The notes: a model not told the origin generated them from the letters alone. A stretch of 64,000 nt of DNA from Roseateles terrae (GCF_014192155.1 NZ_JACHXO010000006.1:124001-188000), one strand, 5' to 3'. Shown: positions 37,569-45,454, numbered from the stretch's first letter. Numbers and translations are program-made.

Positions 37569-37976
37569 ATGAAAGCAATCCATTGAGAGACTGCCCTGGC
37601 GCTGCTGATCGAGATGCGAGTCAACGGTCAGCACTTAGCGTGGGGCACGGGCTTTGTGGCTCAGTCTCGCAACGGCCCGGTGCTACTCACAAACCGGCAC
37701 AACGTGATCGGCAGAAACAACTTCACTGGGGAATGCATTAGCCGTTTTGGCGCTCTGCCAGACGAAATCGTGGTCCAGCACCATCAGAAGGGCGCGGCGA
37801 TGGGGGCGTGGGTGTTGATCGCTGAATCGCTAATGGACGACGCCGGCCAGCCACGTTGGATTGAACACCCAAGGCTCCGCGAGAAGGCGGATTTCGTAGC
37901 GTTGCCACTTACGAGCACTGTTGCCGCAGACGTCTGCGCTGTTGACTTAACCGAAGCGAAGCCTGCAATCCAGTGA
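37569..37976 (+). pseudogene. Trypsin-like peptidase fragment (pseudogene)
   Basis: Remains of a chymotrypsin-fold peptidase. The frame starting MKAIH at 37569 is interrupted by TGA at 37584-37586, then continues ETALALLIEMRVNGQHLAWG, and the conserved GTGFVAQ...LLTNRHNVIGR segment carries the catalytic His. ADFVALPLTS could hold the catalytic Asp. The frame stops at 37974-37976, about where the second barrel begins, so the Gly-x-Ser-Gly nucleophile is missing. An ATG at 37614 could still yield a 120-residue product, but it would be inactive. It directly follows the tRNA-Phe terminator and appears to be cut off by the segment carrying hipBA. Family assignment is by motif only. Confidence 0.7.
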
Positions 37977-38053
37977 TGCGTGAGCGCAGGGCGAATCGAC
38001 CCAGCGACTTGCCGTCATCGTCCGCAAACAATTGCATGGCAAAGGCCTCCAAG

Positions 38054-39451
38054 TCAGAGAAACTCGGGCTTGATCTTGGCTGCTTCGCTGGTGAGACGTG
38101 CCAGGCGCGTGGCCTGTCCCATCACGAAATCACGGAGTTTCCCTGCAAAGGCCCGCTCTCCGTCGTCGACATAGTCGTCTGCCTGCGCCTGTGCTGGCGC
38201 GTGTCGCACGATCAACTTCTCCAGCCGCGAGGCCTCACGTTGGAGCAGCTTCCGGTCGATGCCGCATCGCTGCGCAAACTCCGCCACTTGGAACGCCCCC
38301 ACCTCGTTTAGCGAGAATGCATCTCCCCAAGCCATTGCCAGCTCGTGGTCAATACCCGGGTACTGGACCACACTGACCAGGTCATACCAAGGCGCTGGGT
38401 CGAGCCCCTCCCGCCGCACAAAGAATGAGAAGTTCTTTCCGTGTGCGTCGCTGTTGCCGATGAGGAACTGGAACAAGGCCCATCTGACCAAGGTCATCCT
38501 TGCCACGGCTTTGTTCACCGTCTGTTCCACGCGGTCGAACAGCATGCCGAAGCTCACGCCCTCCCGGATATGGCGGACATGCTCTCCGCCTCCCAGATTT
38601 CGCTCGTACTTGTAGCTCTCGGGCAGGTCCGATGCTTGACAGGCGTCGATGATGTGCAGCCGCCGGACAGTAGGCTCAGCGCCGCTTGGGCCACCACCTT
38701 GCACGATCCGATCGAAGCGACGCACGACGAGTACCGGCCGCGGAGTCCGATAGATACTGACTTCCGCGACGGGCAACTGCATCCGCCGCGCCAGAGACAT
38801 GCAGAAGTGTTCGTTGACGACCAGATGCGGCGTCAGCTGCCGCCCCGGGTCAGGCTTGAGGATATGGGTCGATGCCAAAGGAGGCTCGACCAGAAACAAG
38901 CGCCCACCATCGTCCAGCGGGCGGTCCAGATACACCATCAACTTGTCCTGAACGCCTGCGATGGACATCCGAAGTTTGCCGTCCCAGATGGCCAATGGGA
39001 GTTCATCACGCTCAGCGATTCGTCGGTCCAACTCCTCACGACTCACTTCACGTGCCGGCTTGGCCGCCACGACAGGAGGCACTTCGCCCGCTGGCCAAAA
39101 GCGGAATGCTCCGGTGGTTTCGGTGCCCAGCGCGCTGATGAGCGCGTAGACGTTGGACTTGGAGACCCGGTACGTTCTGGCCGCAATGTCGAGGGCTCGT
39201 CCTTCGGGCAGCAGGTTTTCCACGAAGCGTTTCACTGCCCCAGCGGCATAGCCTTCGGTCGCCCGTTGAAGCGCAAGCGCGGGCGATAGCGGGAACGCGT
39301 TCGGCGCGGCGACCCAGTCCGCGTCGTAGTTCAGTGACCACCGGTCGTTCAACGGCTCGTAGCCCAGCGTTGCCACCCTGCGTCCATCCGCCCAGAGGTC
39401 AAGTGCGTGGGAACTTGATTCGTCTGTCCATGTGCCGGTAGGTGAATTCAT
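38054..39451 (-). CDS. hipA: HipA-type toxin, serine/threonine kinase
   Basis: 465-residue kinase toxin of the HipA family. E. coli HipA phosphorylates glutamyl-tRNA synthetase and so halts translation. N-terminal HipA_N couple domain, then the Gly-rich SIAGVQDKL (163-171), Lys199 (HILKP), catalytic Asp335 with Asn340 in GNSDAHGKNFSFF, and metal-binding Asp357 in WYDLVS. All catalytic residues are present, so it should be active. The start overlaps the hipB stop (ATGA). The open frame upstream of 39451 on this strand is not coding. Codon use is somewhat less GC-rich than in flanking core genes, and the pair sits next to a tRNA, which suggests acquisition. Confidence 0.93.
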   Translation of the reverse strand: MNSPTGTWTDESSSHALDLWADGRRVATLGYEPLNDRWSLNYDADWVAAPNAFPLSPALALQRATEGYAAGAVKRFVENLLPEGRALDIAARTYRVSKSNVYALISALGTETTGAFRFWPAGEVPPVVAAKPAREVSREELDRRIAERDELPLAIWDGKLRMSIAGVQDKLMVYLDRPLDDGGRLFLVEPPLASTHILKPDPGRQLTPHLVVNEHFCMSLARRMQLPVAEVSIYRTPRPVLVVRRFDRIVQGGGPSGAEPTVRRLHIIDACQASDLPESYKYERNLGGGEHVRHIREGVSFGMLFDRVEQTVNKAVARMTLVRWALFQFLIGNSDAHGKNFSFFVRREGLDPAPWYDLVSVVQYPGIDHELAMAWGDAFSLNEVGAFQVAEFAQRCGIDRKLLQREASRLEKLIVRHAPAQAQADDYVDDGERAFAGKLRDFVMGQATRLARLTSEAAKIKPEFL

Positions 39452-39747
39452 GACTTCTCCGGGCGCTCGGCGTCGGGACGCGAGGCAGCTTGCATTGCGG
39501 GATGGTCCTTGGGGCCAAGCATGAGTGCGAGTCCAAGGCTGTCCAACACAGCCAGCAACTTGTCCAGGCGAACAGAGCCTTTGCCGTTCTCGAGGCGAGA
39601 AAGTAGATCGACGGAGACGCCGCTCAAAGAAGCGGCGTCGTCGATTCGAAGCGACTGTTCGCGTCGGCGAGCTCGAATCGTCGGCCCCACATCGCCCGGC
39701 TCGGCCACACGCAAGAGGCTTTGAAAATCGGAGGGGGCTGAGGTCAT
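39448..39747 (-). CDS. hipB: HipB-type antitoxin (XRE helix-turn-helix)
   Basis: 99-residue repressor. The XRE/Cro helix-turn-helix spans about residues 23-78: TIRARRREQSLRIDDAASLS, then GVSVDLLSRLENGKG and LDKLLAVLDSLGL. A 20-residue polar tail (HPAMQAASRPDAERPEKS) would be the flexible part that reaches HipA. It lies directly before hipA with a 4-base overlap. It should neutralise HipA and repress the operon, probably at the three TTCNGAA-type sites that begin over its own start codon. Confidence 0.92.
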   Translation of the reverse strand: MTSAPSDFQSLLRVAEPGDVGPTIRARRREQSLRIDDAASLSGVSVDLLSRLENGKGSVRLDKLLAVLDSLGLALMLGPKDHPAMQAASRPDAERPEKS

Positions 39748-39861
39748 TTCGGAATTTCCAGGATTTTGGCCTTACGCCTTTACTCGCAACGCCGGTTTCT
39801 TGAACTCCGAAATATTGCCACATTCCTGAGCCGTGGACGCCTCGTCTCTTAAATTCCGAAA
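39747..39861 (-). promoter_or_regulatory. Putative HipB operator array
   Basis: Three copies of an 11-base motif lie upstream of and over the hipB start: TTTCGGAATTT at 39747-39757, AACTCCGAAAT at 39803-39813 and AAATTCCGAAA at 39851-39861. The first and last are exact reverse complements. Each has a quasi-palindromic TTC-N-GAA core (CTC-N-GAA in the middle copy). Binding by HipB is inferred from position. Confidence 0.6.
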
Positions 39862-39999
39862 CTGTCCCGACCATCGAGTCATCGTGTTTCATCGATTTGC
39901 GTCGGCGTCCCACTGGGGTGCTTGGTCTGAGAGAACCATCACGAAGCCGTCCCACCACTGAGCCTTCACACCGGCGCGGTGCCGATGAGGAGCTTCGAG

Positions 40000-40854
40000 A
40001 TGCACGTGATGCCCCATTCACCCCTGTCCGCCATGGACGTTCAAACGGCTGGAGATGCAGCAGACGCCTCTTCCGTCCAGCAGGCCGCATCGGCTTCGCA
40101 ACCGAGCCAGCGCATCAGCGACGCCAAACTGATGCATGCCGCCACGCTCTACAGAGGAATGCAGGCATTGAACTGCGATGCGCAGGATGCGCTCACCATC
40201 CTCTTCGACTACTTGAACACAGGTAACGAAGAGGGCTACATGGCAGTGCTGAGAGCCGCTGCGAAGACGAATAACATCCCCGGCGGCGCAACTGCATCAC
40301 GGGCTGGACCGTCCGGAACGGCGCCAGCCAGCACGTCTGCCTCTACCTTGCACGGCCTGGCGAGACGCCCGCAGCTGTGGGAACAGCGCTCCTGGCCCGA
40401 GAAGGTGCTGCAATTGAAGGACGGTGGCGCCCATGCAAGCCTCAGGATCGGCATGAGGCCCGAATTCTTTGACAACGAGAGAAGCGTCAACAGCCGCGGC
40501 CATGCCAAGCTGCCTGAAGGATGCATGGACTTCTACCCCACGCCGTCAGGCGATCCAGCCCGCTTCAAGGAAAACTTCTACGCTCAACATGTCGAGCCCA
40601 TCCTGCGTAGCCTCGGGCCCAATCAGGCGGCCGTGTTTGCCATTCCCGAAGGAGGTACCCTGCTGCAGGGACGCGATGAGCACGGAAAGATGTTTGGCTT
40701 CGCGACCGGATTCGGCTCCCAAGCTCCGAGGAACGTGGAAGTGTTGAGAGATCGCGTGTTGACGAACACGAGTGACATGTTCCGATTGATCCGCTCAGGA
40801 CCTAAGCCTTGGGCCATCCTGCTGCCGCGCGGACTCGAGGTAGACAAGCGCTGA
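40000..40854 (+). CDS. Unrecognised accessory protein
   Basis: 284-residue protein that I do not recognise. The ATG at 40000 has GAGGAG seven bases upstream, an ideal site, although the frame is open slightly further back. Residues 1-42 are Ser/Ala/Gln-rich and likely disordered; 43-90 look helical (LMHAATLYRGMQALNCDAQD); 91-122 are a Ser/Thr/Ala/Pro linker; 123-284 appear globular (AVFAIPEGGTLLQGRDEHGK, MFGFATGFGS). There is no signal peptide or membrane helix. It is divergent from hipBA. A disordered Ser-rich N-terminus ahead of a compact domain also occurs in type III secreted effectors, but no secretion genes or hrp-type promoter box are seen, so no function is claimed. Confidence 0.7.
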   Translation: MHVMPHSPLSAMDVQTAGDAADASSVQQAASASQPSQRISDAKLMHAATLYRGMQALNCDAQDALTILFDYLNTGNEEGYMAVLRAAAKTNNIPGGATASRAGPSGTAPASTSASTLHGLARRPQLWEQRSWPEKVLQLKDGGAHASLRIGMRPEFFDNERSVNSRGHAKLPEGCMDFYPTPSGDPARFKENFYAQHVEPILRSLGPNQAAVFAIPEGGTLLQGRDEHGKMFGFATGFGSQAPRNVEVLRDRVLTNTSDMFRLIRSGPKPWAILLPRGLEVDKR

Positions 40855-40885
40855 AGCTGCGCTGCGCCCTCCCCCGCACCTGCAC

Positions 40886-41494
40886 TCAGCGGGTGATCAC
40901 ATCCCGATGCATCGGCGCCAGCAAGGCGAGCAGCCGGTTCTGCGTAGCGAAGGGAACGCCCTGCGCATCCATCGCCAGCTGCAGGTCTTCCACCAGGGCG
41001 TTGAAGTGGGCCTTGTTGATCGCCAATCCGGCGTGAGACTTCTTCATCGTCTCGCCGTCGTACTTGCAGGGCCCGCCCGCCAGCTCACAAAACTGCTTGC
41101 GCAGTTGCTCGCTCAGAAAGCGGGGATTGGTCTGCTGGAACAGGTGTTTGATGCGCTCGTCCGCATAAACACGATCGACCAGGCCAGCGCTGATCCTGGC
41201 CACTCCTTCATCGCCGCCCAGCGCCTGATAGAGCGAGTCGTCAGCGGCATGTGCGGGGATGGCGAGGCAGACCAGCAAGGCCAGCGCCAATCCGGCCAGA
41301 CGCTCGGCAAAGCGCTCGGCACAAAGCTTCAGCGCGGCAGACAGCGCGCCCCCTTTAGCGATCCCGTTGCGGGAGTTTTCCCAACTTGAACTCTTGGCAC
41401 AAGAGTTCTCCAGACACGAGATCTCTGCACAAGCGCTGCCATTACGCGAGGTCTGAGTACGCAAATCTTCAGTACGCCAACTGAATCGAGCCAT
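40886..41494 (-). CDS. Exported group 1 truncated haemoglobin
   Basis: 202-residue protein whose last 118 residues are a truncated haemoglobin (PF01152): LYQALGGDEGVARISAGLVD (helix A/B), YADERIKHLFQQT, KQFCELAGGPCKYDGETMKK and SHAGLAINKAHFNALVEDL, where the conserved His of the F helix region binds haem. Before it is a hydrophobic segment RLAGLALALLVCLAIPAHAA with an AHA cleavage site, so the globin is probably periplasmic. The only in-frame ATG, at 41494, gives an odd 50-residue Cys/Ser-rich leader and overlaps the DUF3034 gene by 26 bases; a later non-ATG start is possible. Likely binds oxygen or nitric oxide. Confidence 0.85.
   Translation of the reverse strand: MARFSWRTEDLRTQTSRNGSACAEISCLENSCAKSSSWENSRNGIAKGGALSAALKLCAERFAERLAGLALALLVCLAIPAHAADDSLYQALGGDEGVARISAGLVDRVYADERIKHLFQQTNPRFLSEQLRKQFCELAGGPCKYDGETMKKSHAGLAINKAHFNALVEDLQLAMDAQGVPFATQNRLLALLAPMHRDVITR
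41388..41408. repeat. Perfect 9-3-9 palindrome in the globin leader
   Basis: GAACTCTTG, a GCA spacer and CAAGAGTTC form a perfect inverted repeat between the DUF3034 stop and the globin signal peptide. It could be an operator or a message hairpin; it argues that this stretch is leader rather than coding. Confidence 0.6.
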
Positions 41495-42590
41495 AGATCC
41501 CCCGCTGACGCCTCGGCTGCACGCCGGGCACCACCTTGCCCAGGTCCACATAGGCCGCAGTGAGCGAGAAGTTCTTGCTCGGCGCCCACGCCACAAAGAT
41601 GTCCTTCCAGTCCTGCTCCTTCAGCGCATCACCCAGCACTGACGGATTCAGCTTGTCCGGCTTCATCCGGTATTCCGCACCCACCGCCCAATGCTTGTTG
41701 ATCAGGTAAGCCACCGAGACTTCCGGCAGCAGTGAGTACCGGTGGCTGGCGGCGCCGCCAAACCCCAGCAGCCCGTTCTGATTCGCGCGGCTCGCACGCA
41801 GCGTCAGGTTGACCAGCGTGCTCTGCGCCAGAAACAGCTTGGTGGCGCTCAAATAAACATCCACCCCACGGCGCGTGGCACCCAGCGCGGATAGCGTCGG
41901 ATTCAGGCCTGCGGCGTCCACGTGCTTGTATTCGATACCCAGCGCCAGCTGCGGCATCCAGGTGTCTGCGTCCAGGACGGCATCGCCACCGAGTCGCACC
42001 TTGCCGCCCAGAATGGTCTGCTTCAGATGCAGCCCGGGCAGGCCCAGCGCGACTCCGGTCCCACCGGCGGAAAAGTCCTGGCGGGCGATGGACAGCTCCG
42101 CACGCTCTCCAAAGGCCACCAGGGCGCCGTAGCCGCTCAGACCATAGTCCTGCGTCGGTAGCCGGGTGTAGAAGGCGGTGGCGCCGATCTGGCCTTGTGT
42201 GGCGTAGCTGCCGGTCAGCGCCCAGGGGGTCAGTCCACCCCCGGCCGCACCGTCAATGCTGCTGACGCCGCCGGTGAGCAGCAGCTTGCCTTTCGGTGCC
42301 CTGAAGGCGTTGGTGTCCGGCGCCGGGGAAAGGGCAGCAGGGGCCTCGGCGGCCGCGGGCGTCGACGAGCCACCGGCCTCCAGGGAGGCTCCGGTCGCAG
42401 ACGATGCGTCCGGCGCTCGTGCGGCAGAGGCGCCGCCAGCAAGAGGGACCCACAAGCCGCCCGTCTGCGCCATCGCAGCGCCAGCGGTTCCACCCACAAC
42501 GGCCACCACGGCCCAGCGCCTGACGGCAGCCCATGCCGCCGCCGACCCCGCCGACGATTTCAAACCTGTGGTGACTGCCTTGCGTGTCAT
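41469..42590 (-). CDS. DUF3034 family outer-membrane-like protein
   Basis: 373-residue exported protein. Basic start and hydrophobic core RRWAVVAVVGGTAGAAMAQ form a Sec signal cut near residue 42. Residues 43-85 are Ala/Ser/Pro-rich. From GKLLLTGGVSSIDGAAGGGL to the C-terminus the sequence alternates polar and hydrophobic residues, with YGALVAFGERAELSIARQD and ending GIYGSIQLAY, as expected for a beta-barrel with a C-terminal aromatic. These are DUF3034 features; function is unknown. The ATG at 42590 has GATGAGG upstream. The globin gene follows in an overlapping arrangement. Confidence 0.85.
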   Translation of the reverse strand: MTRKAVTTGLKSSAGSAAAWAAVRRWAVVAVVGGTAGAAMAQTGGLWVPLAGGASAARAPDASSATGASLEAGGSSTPAAAEAPAALSPAPDTNAFRAPKGKLLLTGGVSSIDGAAGGGLTPWALTGSYATQGQIGATAFYTRLPTQDYGLSGYGALVAFGERAELSIARQDFSAGGTGVALGLPGLHLKQTILGGKVRLGGDAVLDADTWMPQLALGIEYKHVDAAGLNPTLSALGATRRGVDVYLSATKLFLAQSTLVNLTLRASRANQNGLLGFGGAASHRYSLLPEVSVAYLINKHWAVGAEYRMKPDKLNPSVLGDALKEQDWKDIFVAWAPSKNFSLTAAYVDLGKVVPGVQPRRQRGIYGSIQLAY

Positions 42591-42669
42591 GGCCTCATCT
42601 TCCCTGAATCCCGGTCGGGCAGCATCCGTGCGGTGAGGGACGCAAGCGCTGACCGTGTGGAATGTCGCC

Positions 42670-43089
42670 TTACCAGGCGCCGGTGTTGGGCATGGAGATC
42701 CAGGGCTCTGCCGGCGGCAGTGCCGGACCGTCCTGCAGCAGCTCGACCGAGATGTTGTCGGGCGAGCGCACAAAAGCCATGCGGCCGTCGCGCGGCGGAC
42801 GGTTGATCAGCACACCGTGGTCCATCAGGCGCTGGCAGGCAGCGTAGATGTCAGGGACGGCATAAGCCACGTGACCGAAATTACGGCCGCCGGTGTAGTT
42901 CTCCGGATCCCAGTTGTAGGTCAGCTCGATCTGTGCTTCTTCGTCACCGGGCGCAGCCAGATAGATCAGCGTGAACCGCCCTGCTTCATGCTCGGACTGG
43001 CGGACCACCTGCAGCCCCAGGGCGTCGCGGTAGAACTTGAGGGAGGCTTCGACGTCGGTCACGCGGACCATCGTGTGGAGATATTTCAT
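42670..43089 (-). CDS. gloA: Lactoylglutathione lyase (glyoxalase I)
   Basis: 139-residue metalloenzyme converting the methylglyoxal-glutathione hemithioacetal to S-lactoylglutathione. The four metal ligands of the vicinal oxygen chelate fold are visible: His5 (MKYLHTMVRV), Glu (AQIELTYNW), His (NFGHVAYAV) and Glu (NISVELLQ). Length matches bacterial nickel-type GloA. The start is the ATG at 43089. It stands alone between DUF3034 and the ferritin-like gene, all on the minus strand. Confidence 0.95.
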   Translation of the reverse strand: MKYLHTMVRVTDVEASLKFYRDALGLQVVRQSEHEAGRFTLIYLAAPGDEEAQIELTYNWDPENYTGGRNFGHVAYAVPDIYAACQRLMDHGVLINRPPRDGRMAFVRSPDNISVELLQDGPALPPAEPWISMPNTGAW

Positions 43090-43307
43090 GGAGTTCTCGA
43101 AAGACGGAATGGTAGGAGGCGGCGGGCCCGGCGACCTGCCGTACAGACACCAGAGGCGTCCAGACACCACTGGGCGGACCCATGGGTGACCCATGGATGC
43201 ATTGTGGCAATGACCGTCCGCCGCTGCACGTGTCAGGGCTTGCAAGGCGTCCCAGCCGGGCGGTTCACGTCCTCAGTCAAATCAGCCGAGCTTCGTGCAC
43301 AGGCAAG

Positions 43308-43329
43308 AAAAAGCCCGCCGAAGCGGGCT
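43308..43329 (-). terminator. Terminator of the ferritin-like gene
   Basis: On the minus strand AGCCCGC, a TTCG tetraloop and GCGGGCT are followed by a T-run (AAAAA on the plus strand at 43308-43312). It lies about 45 bases after the stop codon at 43375. Confidence 0.92.
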
Positions 43330-43374
43330 GGTGTCACTGCGGCGAGGCGCGGCCGGCCTCACCGGTGCAGCGGA

Positions 43375-44256
43375 TCAGCTCCCTCGAGGTGCCAGATCGC
43401 CACCGCCCTGCTGCTGGGCCGCCTGGGCCACGCGCTGGGAGATTTCCTTGCGATAACGATTCAGCTCCTGGACGCTGGCGAAGCTGCGCTCCATCAGCAG
43501 GCTCATGTTGTGCAGGATGCGGTCCACCACCTTGTTTTCCCAGACGCTGTCGAACTGGATCTGCTTGTCCAGCCAGTTCTCCAGCCATTCCGGGTCTGGC
43601 AGACGGCTCTGGATGGTGTCACGCGGGAACAGCTTGGCGTTCACATGCAGGTTGGTCGGATGCAGCGCCTGGGCTGTGCGGCGGGCACTGGCCATCAGCA
43701 CCCCGACCTTGGCGAACGCCGCCTTGGCTTCGTCACCGAACTTGACCATGGCGCGCTTCATGTAGCGCAGGTAAGCGCCGCCATGGCGGGCTTCGTCACG
43801 CGACAGGGTCTCGTAGATGGCCTTGATGACGGGCTCGGTGTGCCACTCAGCCGCGCGGCGATACCAGTGGTTCAGCCGGATCTCGCCGCAGAAGTGCAGC
43901 ATCAGCGTCTCAAGCGCCGGGGCCGGGTCGAATTCGAAACGCACTTCGTGCAGCTCCGCCTCGGTGGGCACCATGTCCGGCCGGAAGCGGCGCAGGTATT
44001 CCATCAGCACCAGCGAATGCTTTTGTTCTTCGAAGAACCACACGCTCATGAAGGCGGAGAAGTCGCTGTCATCCTTGTTGTCACGCAGGAACATCTCCGT
44101 GGCCGGCAGCGCCGACCATTCGGTGATCGCGTTCATCTTGATGGTGCGCGCCTGATCATCCGTGAGCAAGGACGCATCGAACTTGTCCCAAGGGATGTCG
44201 GTGTCCATGTTCCAGCGGACGGCTTCGAGTTGCTTGAAGAGTTCGGGGTAAAGCAT
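43375..44256 (-). CDS. Ferritin-like di-iron protein (acyl-ACP desaturase-related)
   Basis: 293-residue helical protein with two carboxylate-bridged iron motifs: EEQKH in WFFEEQKHSLVLMEYLRRF and DEARH in ETLSRDEARHGGAYLRYM, plus Glu in CGEIRLNHWY. This pattern is that of the ferritin-like superfamily that includes soluble acyl-ACP desaturases and ribonucleotide reductase R2-like oxidases. No membrane segment. The last 20 residues are Gln/Gly/Ala-rich. Single gene with its own terminator and an upstream sequence resembling a Fur box. The exact reaction is unknown. Confidence 0.8.
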   Translation of the reverse strand: MLYPELFKQLEAVRWNMDTDIPWDKFDASLLTDDQARTIKMNAITEWSALPATEMFLRDNKDDSDFSAFMSVWFFEEQKHSLVLMEYLRRFRPDMVPTEAELHEVRFEFDPAPALETLMLHFCGEIRLNHWYRRAAEWHTEPVIKAIYETLSRDEARHGGAYLRYMKRAMVKFGDEAKAAFAKVGVLMASARRTAQALHPTNLHVNAKLFPRDTIQSRLPDPEWLENWLDKQIQFDSVWENKVVDRILHNMSLLMERSFASVQELNRYRKEISQRVAQAAQQQGGGDLAPRGS

Positions 44257-44269
44257 GGTCGGTCCTAGG

Positions 44270-44288
44270 GAATAGCAATTCTCATTTT
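44270..44288 (-). promoter_or_regulatory. Fur-box-like site upstream of the di-iron gene
   Basis: Minus-strand AAAATGAGAATTGCTATTC lies 13 bases upstream of the start codon. TGAGAAT-T-GCTATTC agrees with the 7-1-7 Fur pattern (TGATAAT-N-ATTATCA) better in the left half than the right. Binding is inferred. Confidence 0.45.
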
Positions 44289-44398
44289 ATCGGTCTGAAG
44301 ATGACAAACCCTGACAAGCCCTGGATTTGCCTCGGATCTGGCCTAATCCGCGCTGTCACATGTCACGGCACAGATGCATGCCGACCAGGAGCAATGTC

Positions 44399-45025
44399 AT
44401 GAGTCAGTCTTTCGTTTCCACCTTGTTCCCGCGCCTGGCGCTGGTGCTGACCGCCGCCTGCGCGACGCTGGCAGCCCCGTCCGCACAGGCCGCAGGCCCG
44501 GCGGCGGCCGCACCGGCAACAACCGCTGCAGCCGCGGGCGCCTGCCCGGATGTGCTGCAACGGCAGTTTCCGCGCCTGCAGGACGAAAAGCCCCAGCCGC
44601 TGTGCCAGTACGCCGGCAAGGTGGTGCTGGTGGTCAACACCGCCAGCTTCTGCGGCTTCACGCCACAGTACAAGGCATTGGAGGCGCTTTCCAGCAAGTA
44701 CAAGGACCTGGCCGTGCTCGGATTCCCGTCCGGCGACTTCGGAAATCAGGAGTACGGCAGCGACAAGGAAATTGCCGAATTCTGCGAGAACACCTTCAAT
44801 GTGAAGTTTCCGATGTTCAGCAAATCCAGCGTAGCCGCCGGCAAGACCGATCTCAACCCGCTTTTTGCAGATCTTGCCAAGCGCACGGGTCAGGCGCCCA
44901 AGTGGAACTTCCACAAGTACCTGATCTCGCGGGACGGTCAGCAGGTGATGAGCTTCGGCTCGAAGGTCGATCCGCAAGGGGCGGAATTCACCCAGGCGCT
45001 TGAAAAGATGCTGAAGCAGAACTGA
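44399..45025 (+). CDS. Exported glutathione peroxidase family protein
   Basis: 208-residue thiol peroxidase. The N-terminal signal (PRLALVLTAACATLAAPSAQA) indicates a periplasmic protein. Cys85 in NTASFCGFTPQYKALEAL is the peroxidatic cysteine, and Trp169-Asn170 in KWNFHKYL complete the active site. The usual tetrad glutamine (FPCNQFG) is replaced: here FPSGDFGNQEYG has Asp113 in its place and Ser instead of Cys. AGGAG precedes the ATG at 44399. It probably uses thioredoxin-like reductants rather than glutathione. Divergent from the ferritin-like gene. Confidence 0.9.
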   Translation: MSQSFVSTLFPRLALVLTAACATLAAPSAQAAGPAAAAPATTAAAAGACPDVLQRQFPRLQDEKPQPLCQYAGKVVLVVNTASFCGFTPQYKALEALSSKYKDLAVLGFPSGDFGNQEYGSDKEIAEFCENTFNVKFPMFSKSSVAAGKTDLNPLFADLAKRTGQAPKWNFHKYLISRDGQQVMSFGSKVDPQGAEFTQALEKMLKQN

Positions 45026-45454
45026 GGAAAGAGCTGAACGGATTGCGGTAAAGCGCTGGTTTTTCAAGAGCTGGGGCGCTGAGGAAAACCCCTCCTCGGG
45101 CAAACGGCAGACCCGGTTTTGAAAGTGAAAAATCTGTCCCGGCTAGCCGGTACAACGGTGACAGTTGCTCACTTTTTCCCACGGAATCGGGATGACAACA
45201 GCCGCATTGCACTGCACTATAGGCATCAGTGCAGCGCGCTTTGACCGCTGCGAAGACAGACATTCACCTGAGATCAGACGAGGGCTTTCAGGGTTTCCAC
45301 CAGCCCCAAAAGCTGATGGGAGTACAGTTCACCCGTTCACTCTTTCAGCCGCAAGACCTGCTTGTTCGCAAGCTGCAATCCCGAGGCCTTTCTCCTCCTC
45401 CTCCCTCCCTCCCTCGTTGGCCACGGGGCGTCTTGAGGCTTCTTTTCTTCCTAA

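Noticed and set aside
37351-37578. Minus-strand open frame of 75 codons across tRNA-Phe
   Set aside because: It is antisense to the tRNA and its terminator; such frames are a well-known artefact.
38685-38696. Partial copy of the tRNA-Phe 3' end as a possible attachment site
   Set aside because: The match is short and imperfect (extra G) and lies within the conserved hipA coding sequence.
39452-40090. N-terminal extension of HipA on the minus strand
   Set aside because: It crosses hipB in another frame and the unknown plus-strand gene; HipA homology starts at 39451.
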